DNA of 64,000 bases, taken from NCBI GenBank assembly GCA_013112585.1, contig JABFGH010000011.1:102454-166453 (forward strand), read 5' to 3'. Under the pieces are notes generated by a model. It saw only the letters and a list, made by a program, of their open reading frames with translations, did no database searches and was not told the origin of the DNA. The DNA is from Ignavibacteriota bacterium (GTDB taxonomy: Bacteria; Bacteroidota; Ignavibacteria; Ignavibacteriales; Melioribacteraceae). Of this stretch, positions 20,017-28,159 are shown in pieces (the stretch's first letter is position 1; the number at the start of each line of letters is the position of its first letter). Both the position numbers and the translations under genes were made by a program.

Positions 20017-20070
20017 GTGTCTTTGTGATTTCGTGGCAAAATCGGTAATGCCACAAAGGCTCGAAGACAC
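20017..20070. repeat. Imperfect inverted repeat, dispersed-repeat type
   Basis: Arms of 22 nt at 20017-20038 (GTGTCTTTGTGATTTC then GTGGCA) and 20049-20070 pair imperfectly around a 10-nt loop. The wording (GTGTCTTTGTG, TGCCACAAAGGC) resembles a repeat I recall as frequent in Bacteroidota-type genomes. It lies between the convergent rseP and esterase genes and may also act in termination. Confidence 0.55.
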
Positions 20071-20086
20071 AGAGAACTAATCAAGG

Positions 20087-20731
20087 TTAAATTACATCCT
20101 TTAGTTTTTTCGGAACTATTTTATGTCCGCCCTCATAAAGAATAAACTCATGTTCAATTTCGTGGTCATTAAATTTTTTCTTTTCGTTTTCAATTTGTTT
20201 TGAAGTAATGAACGGATCCTTATCCCCAATTAGTAGTTTCAATCGGATCGAATTGAATTTTTCAGCATTAATTTTTAAGTCAATGTCATTTGGAATACTC
20301 CCGCCCCATAAAACTATCTCATCAATTTTTGAATTGCCATTAATAAACCACCGGCAAACAGCTGCTGCTCCTTGAGAAAATCCAAATGCAGTTTTTATCA
20401 TTTTTTTATCTGAGTGAATTTCAATTTCCTCGTTATAAACTTTATCAAGGAATTTCACATAATCATTTATCTCATTAAGACGATCTTCTTTTGTCATCCA
20501 AGATGCACCTACATTTCCGAAGAATCCTTTTGTATAAAACCTGTGTAAACCTTCAGGGGCAATTATTAGAATTTTCTCTTTATCTATCGAGTCAAAATTT
20601 TTCAAAAAAGTTTCAGCCAGCTCACCGTAGCCGTGACAAGCGATTATTATTTTTTCCGTCTGTTGAGTAAAGTTTCCATTCAGAAAATATCTTGCAGTCT
20701 TGGTCGTCTCTATATTTTTTTTAATCATCAC
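20087..20731 (-). CDS. Alpha/beta hydrolase, phospholipase/carboxylesterase-like
   Basis: A small cytosolic serine hydrolase (214 residues) of the carboxylesterase/thioesterase-like Abhydrolase_2 group. HGYGELAETF near residue 33 forms the oxyanion region, the nucleophile elbow is GFSQG with Ser119, the acid is in GDKDPF, and the catalytic His is in YEGGHKI. It has no signal peptide. It starts 2 nt after the MOSC gene stop, so the two are cotranscribed. Substrate unknown. Confidence 0.82.
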   Translation of the reverse strand: MMIKKNIETTKTARYFLNGNFTQQTEKIIIACHGYGELAETFLKNFDSIDKEKILIIAPEGLHRFYTKGFFGNVGASWMTKEDRLNEINDYVKFLDKVYNEEIEIHSDKKMIKTAFGFSQGAAAVCRWFINGNSKIDEIVLWGGSIPNDIDLKINAEKFNSIRLKLLIGDKDPFITSKQIENEKKKFNDHEIEHEFILYEGGHKIVPKKLKDVI

Positions 20732-20733
20732 AG

Positions 20734-21543
20734 TTATTTTTTATGGGAAATTATTTTTATTTCATCACCAACACTAATTTTTCCGGTTCCTTCGTGAATT
20801 AAATTTTCACCGAATAAAATTTTACTTCCCGAACGCCGGTAAGTTGAAAGGGTTGCGAGCGGTTCTTTGTTTTTAGTCGCAGCCTTCTGATCGATCGTTG
20901 TAATAACACAGCGTGCGCAGGGCTTAACTGCAAAAAATGTCATTTCACCAATTCGTATTTCACCCCAATTATCTTCATCGAATGGGGTGCCGCCGGTAAA
21001 AACAATGTTGGGTCTAAAGTTTGTAATTGGAACCGGATTAGTTAGACGTCGATTCAAATCATCAAGAGCAGATTGACCTATAATTAAAAATGGAAACCCA
21101 TCTGCAAAACTTACAATTTCATTATCTCTTGCTTGTTCCTTGCTCACTTCTCTTTTTGTTTTATTAGGCATATAAACAAGCTTGCATTCTATTCCAATAA
21201 AATCACTGAACCATTTATTGATATTGGCGTTAACAACATTTGCTTCTACGGTATCATTCCAAATTTTAACTTGCAGTTTTTCGTCAGTGTAATTTTTAAT
21301 TGGTATCTCAATTTTGCTCGTCGGATTATTTTTATCTGATACTTCTAAGATGCCGTCAAGAATATTAGTCTTTAATAAAGTCATTCGTGGAAAATCGCGC
21401 TGTGTAAAAAAGCAATTATTCTCATCAACTAAAAGCAAGCGGCGATCGTGCTTTAATCCGCGGTCTGTCACCTCCGCAGTTTTCAGGCTGATTCCGCCAA
21501 GAGATTTAATTGGGTGAATATATAATTCGGATACTTTTAGCAT
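20734..21543 (-). CDS. MOSC domain protein (YcbX-like)
   Basis: The N-terminal MOSC beta barrel (VSELYIHPIKSLGGISL..DRGLKHDRRLLLVDE) is followed by the MOSC domain (about 120-265), which binds molybdenum cofactor or carries sulfur in relatives. The segment KPCARCVITTID contains the cysteine expected to hold sulfur or molybdenum. Relatives include YcbX and the mARC proteins that reduce N-hydroxylated compounds. It is first in a two-gene unit with the esterase. Confidence 0.88.
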   Translation of the reverse strand: MLKVSELYIHPIKSLGGISLKTAEVTDRGLKHDRRLLLVDENNCFFTQRDFPRMTLLKTNILDGILEVSDKNNPTSKIEIPIKNYTDEKLQVKIWNDTVEANVVNANINKWFSDFIGIECKLVYMPNKTKREVSKEQARDNEIVSFADGFPFLIIGQSALDDLNRRLTNPVPITNFRPNIVFTGGTPFDEDNWGEIRIGEMTFFAVKPCARCVITTIDQKAATKNKEPLATLSTYRRSGSKILFGENLIHEGTGKISVGDEIKIISHKK

Positions 21544-21944
21544 AAATACATTTCAGATATTTGGATATATGATGATGTGAAGATAAATGGATAATTGGAA
21601 ATAATCATTAATTGATTTTTCATTGTGGAATTTTTTTAATTCAATAGCTCAGTGGTTGGATTGTTTCTTATTTATCAATTTTCTACAAACACCTGACTGC
21701 CGTCAGGGAAGTTTGAAAGGCTAACGCCATCTAACCGGCTGCAGCAGGAAAGGTTAAAGTATAACACGCTTGATTTTTTATTAATTCATTAATTAGTACA
21801 AGGCGTATGAGGTTGAAATGTCACAACCGCGTTAGCGGTTAAATGTTTGTAGTGGAAAAATTAATGAACAAAATCCAACCACAGAGTGGTTGAACTTATC
21901 ACTTAACTTTTACTTTATCTATGAAGAATCTTTATATTTACATC
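21544..21944. other. Intergenic region filled by hairpin repeats
   Basis: About 400 bp between divergent genes. Most of it (21648-21892) is the REP-like pair described next. The 60 bp on either side are AT-rich with no obvious feature. Confidence 0.6.
21648..21892. repeat. Pair of opposed REP-like hairpin elements
   Basis: Two short perfect hairpins, CCTGACTGCCGTCAGG (21692-21707) and AACCGCGTTAGCGGTT (21825-21840), each have a 6-bp stem and 4-nt loop. Each is flanked on its outer side by the same tag in opposite orientation: TTTCTACAAACA near 21681 and TGTTTGTAG near 21844. Outermost, CTCAGTGGTTGGATT (21648-21662) is nearly the reverse complement of 21872-21886, which itself belongs to a third hairpin, CAACCACAGAGTGGTTG (21876-21892). 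The symmetric arrangement resembles a BIME made of two inverted REPs. Confidence 0.65.
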
Positions 21945-22931
21945 ATGAAATTCCGAACAGAAATAAATCCTCCCAAAAGTAATTTGCAGATTGAACATAA
22001 AGATTCAGTAATTACTTTCGGTTCATGTTTTGCGGAAAACATCTCAGAATATTTTCAATTCTACCGGTTTGATGTAAAGAAGAATCCCTTTGGTGTGCTC
22101 TACAATCCTGTTTCAATTCTTAATGCAATAAACTCTTTAGAGGAACCAAAAGTATTTTCAGAAGAAGACTTAGTTTTTCATCAAGATGAATGGCACAGCT
22201 TTTATCATCACAGCGATTTTTCAAATCATGTTAAGGATGAATGTTTAAATAGCATAAACGAAAGAGTTGTTTCAGCGGCTGAATATATTCGCAAAGCAAA
22301 AGTTATAATTATTACTTTCGGTACTGCATTTGTGTTTAAGCATTTGGAAAAAGGATTTATTGTTTCCAACTGTCATAAAATCCCTAAAGACCAATTTAGT
22401 CGATTTAGATTATCTGTTGATGAAGCGGTAGAAAATATCGAATCAATTGTAGATGCAATTAGTAGAATAAACAACGAAGCTAAAATAGTTTTTACTGTTA
22501 GCCCCGTTAGGCATTGGAGAGACGGCGCCGTTGAGAACCAGCTTAGCAAGGCTACATTACTGCTGGCGGTAAACAATGTGGTTAACACAAAATCTAATTG
22601 CTTCTATTTTCCTTCTTACGAAATTGTAATGGATGATTTAAGAGACTACCGCTACTACGAATCAGATTTGCTTCATCCAAATAAATTAGCGACAGACTAT
22701 ATTTGGGGAAAATTTTCCGCTACTCATTTTACAGAAAAATGTTTATCCGCAATGAATGAAATTAAAGTTATTGCTGAAGCAAGACTGCACCGCCCAAGAA
22801 ATATTGAATCCAATGCCCATCAAAAATTTTTGAAAAAGCAATTAAAGATTATCGATCAATTAGAATTAAAATATGGGCATTTAAACTTGGAAGGGGATAA
22901 AAAATATTTTAGGGGGCAGTTAACTTTATAA
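21945..22931 (+). CDS. GSCFA domain protein
   Basis: The family is named after its GSCFA motif, seen here in ITFGSCFAENISEYF near residue 25. A second block, TFGTAFVFKHLE, and the C-terminal block VRHWRDGAVENQLSKATLLLAV and YYESDLLHPNKLATDYIW follow the SGNH/GDSL-hydrolase-like order, with Asp and His in DLLHP. The activity of the family is not established. I prefer the ATG at 21945 (MKFRTEINPPK); an in-frame ATG exists at 21921. Its stop overlaps the convergent methyltransferase stop. Confidence 0.85.
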   Translation: MKFRTEINPPKSNLQIEHKDSVITFGSCFAENISEYFQFYRFDVKKNPFGVLYNPVSILNAINSLEEPKVFSEEDLVFHQDEWHSFYHHSDFSNHVKDECLNSINERVVSAAEYIRKAKVIIITFGTAFVFKHLEKGFIVSNCHKIPKDQFSRFRLSVDEAVENIESIVDAISRINNEAKIVFTVSPVRHWRDGAVENQLSKATLLLAVNNVVNTKSNCFYFPSYEIVMDDLRDYRYYESDLLHPNKLATDYIWGKFSATHFTEKCLSAMNEIKVIAEARLHRPRNIESNAHQKFLKKQLKIIDQLELKYGHLNLEGDKKYFRGQLTL

Positions 22932-23777
22932 TTCCCAAACGGAACATTCAATCCAGCTGTCATTTGATTTTGCAAAATATTTATTTTCACCGAGCCTATC
23001 TTTTTCAATACTCTTTAAGTTTTTCAACTCAACCAGCTTACCTTCATTAGAGGTAACAAACTCCGTAATAATCTCATTAGTATAATAATTAATTTCTGCA
23101 AGTCCGGTACTTTCCTGAATTGCCGAATAAATAGAGGTTGGAATGTTTTTTATCTCTTCTGAAATTTCTTCTGCCGGAAGCAAATATTCAACAATTAAGT
23201 GATTGTTGTGTTTGGCGGATTTAAAGCTTGCGATAATATTTTTTATATCTTCCTTATCAAGAAAGTATGCAGCCCCTTCAAGAATTATAATGCAGGGCAT
23301 GTTATTGTAGTATTCATTTAGGCAGGAGTTAAGAAGCATCAGCATAGACTTTGATGAAATATCAGCGGTAATGCATTTTATTTTTTCAGAGTATTCCGGT
23401 AACAGCCTGTCGTACAATTCTTTCTTCTCATCCATTCCAACCAAATCAATTTCTAAGATTTTATTTATTTTTTTTACATGCTGATTTAGTAAACTTAAGG
23501 AGAGCGGAGATTTACCGGCGGCTAAAATTATTATCAAATGTTCTTCGCTGCTTGCACCAAGTTTTTGTGAAATATAATTTTCAATAAAATATTTTCTATT
23601 CAAAATTACTTCATCATACCATTCACAAATTGAATTACATTTTTCATAAAGTTCATTACCGGAGGATAGATCAAGATGAGATATAAATTTATCCAAAATC
23701 TCTCCTTCAAAAGCACGCATGCCCCAAAGCATGTTTAGGGCGGCTGCCGGTTCTAACTTTATCTTATCCATTGTCAT
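22926..23777 (-). CDS. Putative SAM-dependent methyltransferase (leucine carboxyl methyltransferase-like)
   Basis: A 283-residue cytosolic protein that I place tentatively in the LCM/COG3315 methyltransferase group. Supporting features are a helical N-terminal cap, a glycine-containing strand-loop IIILAAGKSPLSLSL near residue 85, an acidic strand end KILEIDL and the post-core segment IIILEGAAYFLDKEDIKNII typical of the family. The SAM loop AAGKSP is not the usual AAGLDTR. Substrate unknown. It is 10 nt after the AlkD-like gene on the same strand. Confidence 0.5.
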   Translation of the reverse strand: MTMDKIKLEPAAALNMLWGMRAFEGEILDKFISHLDLSSGNELYEKCNSICEWYDEVILNRKYFIENYISQKLGASSEEHLIIILAAGKSPLSLSLLNQHVKKINKILEIDLVGMDEKKELYDRLLPEYSEKIKCITADISSKSMLMLLNSCLNEYYNNMPCIIILEGAAYFLDKEDIKNIIASFKSAKHNNHLIVEYLLPAEEISEEIKNIPTSIYSAIQESTGLAEINYYTNEIITEFVTSNEGKLVELKNLKSIEKDRLGENKYFAKSNDSWIECSVWEL

Positions 23778-23787
23778 TCAAAATAAT

Positions 23788-24477
23788 TTATTTCATTCTT
23801 ATTCTGGTGTTCTCATTCGTCAATTCATTCAATGCATTGCTTGCAATCCATTTTTCTGATTTACTATCCATCTTGTAAATATCTTCCGCAGATTTAATCG
23901 CTATTTTATTCAGTTGAACATTTCTTTTACCAATTTGGCGCAGAGCCCAGTTAACAGCTTTTTTCACGAAGTTACGCTCGTCGGTTGATTCTTTTTTTAT
24001 TAACGTAAGAAACTCTTCAAAAACTGTATCATCAAAATCTTTTTTATGAACCGCCATAACTGCCATCAGAACAAATCCTGCTCGTTTTGTAAATTCATCC
24101 TTCGCAGTGTGCCATTCAAGAGCCTTGTCATAAGCATGACGAGAATAAACAAACAAATTGTTACAACATTGATCGCATAAATCCCAAGAATTAAAATCTT
24201 TAGCCCAGGCATCCATTTGATTTTTTGTCAGCAATTTAGGGTCACCAATCATTGAGGCGAGTATTCGAGCTTCGTGGTAACCGGATTTCCAAAGTTCGAG
24301 TGCAAGTTTATGATCCTTACCGATCACCTTTGCAAGTTTACGTAATTTGGGAATTCTTACCCCAAATGCTTTTTTGATGTTTATACCAAAATTTGCCATT
24401 GCAGGTAAAAATTGGGGTTCACCTAATTGCCGCAGTTCATCCAAAATATGTTTTACATTAGTGGTAGGCTGGTTCAT
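23788..24477 (-). CDS. AlkD-like DNA alkylation repair protein
   Basis: A HEAT-like-repeat DNA glycosylase of the AlkC/AlkD superfamily, which removes bulky or charged alkylated bases. The 229 residues are helical throughout. Family segments visible are FGVRIPKLRKLAK, SGYHEARILASMIGDP, the Trp-Asp of NSWDLCDQCC and NFVKKAVNWALRQIGKRN near the C-terminus. It is the first gene of a two-gene minus-strand unit with the methyltransferase-like gene. Confidence 0.87.
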   Translation of the reverse strand: MNQPTTNVKHILDELRQLGEPQFLPAMANFGINIKKAFGVRIPKLRKLAKVIGKDHKLALELWKSGYHEARILASMIGDPKLLTKNQMDAWAKDFNSWDLCDQCCNNLFVYSRHAYDKALEWHTAKDEFTKRAGFVLMAVMAVHKKDFDDTVFEEFLTLIKKESTDERNFVKKAVNWALRQIGKRNVQLNKIAIKSAEDIYKMDSKSEKWIASNALNELTNENTRIRMK

Positions 24478-24779
24478 GGCTTAAGTAAATTATTTTTTCT
24501 TAAATAAACTGTAATATAGTTTGACCATTAAAAATAGAGTTTTGTTGCATTAATATTCAAATAAAAATTGTTAATGTTTGTTAAATCATTTGCTGCAAAT
24601 AAGATGCGACGGATTTTGATTAAATTTACTCAAATTCTTTGCGGAATGTGAATTATTTGCACTTAAAAATTCATCCTTTTCTTGCTATCTTTCAAGGTAC
24701 GATTTATGGCACTGATAACAGATTTTATTGTATAACATGAATAGACATTATTTGATTAGAAAATTTAGAAAGAGTTTGA
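24478..24779. other. Divergent intergenic region, no gene seen
   Basis: About 300 bp of AT-rich DNA between the AlkD-like and BatA-like genes. It must contain promoters for both directions, but I cannot assign boxes. No hairpin of note and no small ORF with good support. Confidence 0.5.
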
Positions 24780-26885
24780 ATGATATTTCTTAACCCTGCT
24801 GTTTTATTTGGTCTGCTTGCAACTTCAATTCCCGTAATTATTCATCTAATAAATCTTAGAAAATTAAACAGGGTCGAGTTCAGCACTCTTGCTTTTTTGA
24901 AGGAGCTTCAGAAAACAAAAATTAAAAAAGTTAAGCTTAAGCAATGGATTCTTTTAGCGCTGCGGGTTTTAATAATAATTTTTCTTGTAAGTTCATTTGC
25001 CAGACCTACAATCGAAAGTGTATCTCTGGCGGGCGTTTCCTCCTCAGCCAAAACATCATCTGTAATTATTATTGATAACTCATTCAGCATGTCGGTTGTA
25101 ACAGATAATGGTTCTCACTTTAATCAGGCTAAGTCAACCATAAAAGAATTAATTAAAAATGCACAGGAGGGTGATGAATTTTTATTGATTTCCACATCAG
25201 ATAAAAATGAAAATTATAATTTTACACGAAGCATAAATAGTATTGAAAATCAGCTTAACGGGATTGAGATTACAGATATAAGCGGCGACTTAAATACTGC
25301 TTTAATTGCGGCGGCAAATTCATTATCAAATTCAAATAATATTAATAAAGAGGTTTACCTTTTTTCTGATTTTCAGAGAGGAAGAATTTTTAATGATGAA
25401 AAAGAGCTGCAAAATTTAAGTGAACTTTTTGATGAGCAGGTCAAAATTTATTTGTTTGAATTTTCGAAGAATAATATTAATAATTTGGCAGTCACAGATT
25501 TCAAAATAAACAATCAAATATTTCAGAAAGGAAAGCCGATCAGCTTTTCAGCCACTGTAACTAATTTTTCTAAGACTGAACAGAATGATGCTGCCGCTTC
25601 ATTATTTATTAATGGAAACAGGATGGCGCAAAGCAATTTATCACTTGAACCGGATGCAGCCCAAATTATTAATCTCGAAACCACACTGAATGAAACCGGC
25701 ATGCTGGAAATTTTTGTTGAGCTTGAAGATGATGACATTATTAATGACAATCGAAGGTTCACCGCAATTAACATTCCTGAACAAATTGAAATTATAATTT
25801 TTACTGATGAAGCTGAAAGCTCTAATTTTATTGAGCTTGCCCTTTCCGGCAGTCAAACTTCCGGTAATTTTAATATTACTAAAAAGTCAACGGATCAAAT
25901 TTCGGCAATTAATTTAAACAGTTATGATATTGTATTTTTATTAGGAGGCAGTAAAAATATTAATTTGGCACGCCTTAAAAACTATATTAAAAGCGGAGGT
26001 GAAGTAATTGTAATGCCTTCCGGCAAAGCTGCGCCTAATGTTTTTCAAAACCTTTTAAATGAAATTGAATTGAACTTAAACGCATCAAATATTGGCGAGC
26101 TGAATAAAACCAAAAATTATTATTCCTTTGAAGCTATAGATTTTGAGCATCCACTTTTTTATGATATGTTTGAAGATAACTCTAAACCGAAAATCGATTC
26201 ACCTGAAATATATTTTTACATGAAAATTAATTCAGCAGGCTTGGGTAAATCGATTATTTCGCTGCAAGATAAATCTGCATTTTTAAGTGAATATAAAATA
26301 GGCAACGGAAAAGTAATGCTCTTTAGCGTTGCTCCGGTTTTAAGCTGGAGTAATTTTCCGCTTAAGGGAGTTTTTGCACCAATGGTTAATCGGGCTGTAT
26401 ATTATTTGATTTCGGAAACGATTGAGGGAAGAGAACATATCGCAGGGGATGAATTAATAATATCGCTTACCGATAGAGCAATTCAAAATTTAAAAGTATT
26501 AAAACCCGGCAGCAGAGAAGAAATTATAAACATTGATACATTAAATAATAGAAGAACAATTCAATACGGCGGCACAGAAACTTCCGGCATCTATAAATTT
26601 TTATCCGAGAATATTCTAATTGATTATTTTTCGATAAACACAGATCCCCGTGAATCACTTGCCGAGTATGCAGACGAAGATTTAATTGAAGATTATTTAA
26701 GTAAAATTGGCTTTAATGGAAATTATTATTTTATTGAAACAGACGATGATTATAACTCTATTATTTATCAGGCAAGATTCGGTACAGAACTTTGGAGGCT
26801 GTTTTTATTAGCCGCACTGCTGCTTGCTATAATTGAAATGATTGTTGCGAAAAACTCTAAAAAAGATATTGCTGAATTAACGTGA
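24780..26885 (+). CDS. BatA-type membrane protein with VWA domain
   Basis: The N-terminus (MIFLNPAVLFGLLATSIPVIIHLINL) and the basic segment after it define the BatA domain, followed by a transmembrane helix at about 57-72. A von Willebrand A domain begins at about 93 with an intact MIDAS DNSFSMS (Asp99, Ser101, Ser103). A beta-rich region and a DUF-like glutamine-amidotransferase-type fold (SYDIVFLLGGSKNINL, SGGEVIVMPSG) follow. The protein ends in a transmembrane helix near 675-695. Relatives lie in Bacteroides aerotolerance-type operons, but no MoxR ATPase or other Bat gene is adjacent here. Confidence 0.83.
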   Translation: MIFLNPAVLFGLLATSIPVIIHLINLRKLNRVEFSTLAFLKELQKTKIKKVKLKQWILLALRVLIIIFLVSSFARPTIESVSLAGVSSSAKTSSVIIIDNSFSMSVVTDNGSHFNQAKSTIKELIKNAQEGDEFLLISTSDKNENYNFTRSINSIENQLNGIEITDISGDLNTALIAAANSLSNSNNINKEVYLFSDFQRGRIFNDEKELQNLSELFDEQVKIYLFEFSKNNINNLAVTDFKINNQIFQKGKPISFSATVTNFSKTEQNDAAASLFINGNRMAQSNLSLEPDAAQIINLETTLNETGMLEIFVELEDDDIINDNRRFTAINIPEQIEIIIFTDEAESSNFIELALSGSQTSGNFNITKKSTDQISAINLNSYDIVFLLGGSKNINLARLKNYIKSGGEVIVMPSGKAAPNVFQNLLNEIELNLNASNIGELNKTKNYYSFEAIDFEHPLFYDMFEDNSKPKIDSPEIYFYMKINSAGLGKSIISLQDKSAFLSEYKIGNGKVMLFSVAPVLSWSNFPLKGVFAPMVNRAVYYLISETIEGREHIAGDELIISLTDRAIQNLKVLKPGSREEIINIDTLNNRRTIQYGGTETSGIYKFLSENILIDYFSINTDPRESLAEYADEDLIEDYLSKIGFNGNYYFIETDDDYNSIIYQARFGTELWRLFLLAALLLAIIEMIVAKNSKKDIAELT

Positions 26886-26893
26886 TGGAATGA

Positions 26894-28159
26894 ATGGAAG
26901 AAATAAAAATAGATAAAAAAGAGAAAGCAATTTTAGTTGCTGTACGAACTAAAGATATTACAAAAGAAAAGGCTCAGGAACATTTAGATGAGCTTGAAAT
27001 GCTTGCCGATACTGCCGGAGCCGAAACAGTATTTAAAGTTATGCAGGATAAATCAAAAGTTGACTCAGCATATTTTATTGGAAAAGGAAAAGCTGAGGAG
27101 CTAAGTGAATTAATTGAACTAAATGATATTGGACTTGTAATTTTTGATGATGATTTAACCGCAACACAGGTAAGAAACCTTGAAAGATTAATGGAGCGTA
27201 AAATTGTTGATAGAAGCGGGTTGATACTTGATATTTTTGCTTCGCATGCAAAAACTAATCAAGCTAAAACACAAGTAGAGCTTGCCCAGCTTCAATACAT
27301 GCTGCCGCGCCTTACCCGTGCATGGACTCACCTTTCCAAACAGTACGGCGGTATTGGAACTAAGGGACCGGGTGAAACACAGATTGAAACCGATAGGCGA
27401 ATAATTAGAACAAGGATCAGCAAGCTAAAACAAAAGCTAGATAAAATTGACCAGCAGCAGCGTACCAAAAGTTTAAATAGAAAAGACTTTGTAACCGCAT
27501 CGCTTGTTGGTTACACAAATGCCGGTAAATCAACGCTGCTTAATTTGTTAACTGATGCGGACGTGCTTGCTGAGAACAAATTATTTGCAACACTCGATTC
27601 AACAACACGTTCTCTGACTCTTGAAGGAAATAAAAAAATTCTCATGAGTGATACTGTTGGATTTATACGCAAGCTGCCCCACAACTTGGTAGCTTCATTT
27701 AAAAGTACTCTAAATGTTGTGCGCGATGCCGAGTTAATTCTGCATGTTGTAGATGCATCAAACCCATACTTTGAAGACCATATTGAAGTTGTTGAAAACA
27801 CATTAAAAGAAATGGGCTGCGAGAAAAAGCCGCAGTTGAAAATATTTAATAAGGTTGATACCATTGAAGACAAGGATAAAATTGATTACATCCGAAATAA
27901 ATTTGAGAACAGTATTTTAATATCTGCACTTAAAGGAATGAACATTAATTCACTGCAAAAAAACCTGATTGAATTTTATGAAAGAAATTTTATTGAAAAA
28001 GTAGTTAGTCTGCCGATTGAAAAAACAAAATCTCTTTCGCAAATACATTCATTGGCGGAAGTGCTTGATACAAAATATGAAGATAATGTTGTGAATATAA
28101 CTTATAGAACAAGTCAGGAAAATAATAATAGGATTGAAAGAATTATCAATGAAAAGTAA
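26894..28159 (+). CDS. hflX: Ribosome-associated GTPase HflX
   Basis: HflX splits or rescues ribosomes under stress. The N-terminal domain shows the glycine-rich GTKGPGETQIETDRR, then a coiled linker and the G domain with G1 GYTNAGKST, G3 DTVGFIRKLPHNLV and G4 NKVD. The 421 residues agree with family length. It begins 8 nt after the BatA-like gene, and its last 11 nt overlap the preferred hutH start. Confidence 0.95.
   Translation: MEEIKIDKKEKAILVAVRTKDITKEKAQEHLDELEMLADTAGAETVFKVMQDKSKVDSAYFIGKGKAEELSELIELNDIGLVIFDDDLTATQVRNLERLMERKIVDRSGLILDIFASHAKTNQAKTQVELAQLQYMLPRLTRAWTHLSKQYGGIGTKGPGETQIETDRRIIRTRISKLKQKLDKIDQQQRTKSLNRKDFVTASLVGYTNAGKSTLLNLLTDADVLAENKLFATLDSTTRSLTLEGNKKILMSDTVGFIRKLPHNLVASFKSTLNVVRDAELILHVVDASNPYFEDHIEVVENTLKEMGCEKKPQLKIFNKVDTIEDKDKIDYIRNKFENSILISALKGMNINSLQKNLIEFYERNFIEKVVSLPIEKTKSLSQIHSLAEVLDTKYEDNVVNITYRTSQENNNRIERIINEK

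Noticed and set aside
21641..21660. TAGCTCAGTGGTTGGA resembles a tRNA D-arm
   Set aside because: No acceptor stem, anticodon arm or TpsiC arm follows at the right distance, and the segment is the inverted partner of the hairpin at 21872-21892.
27511..27873. 120-codon minus-strand frame inside hflX
   Set aside because: It is antisense to the conserved HflX GTPase domain and has no recognisable protein pattern.
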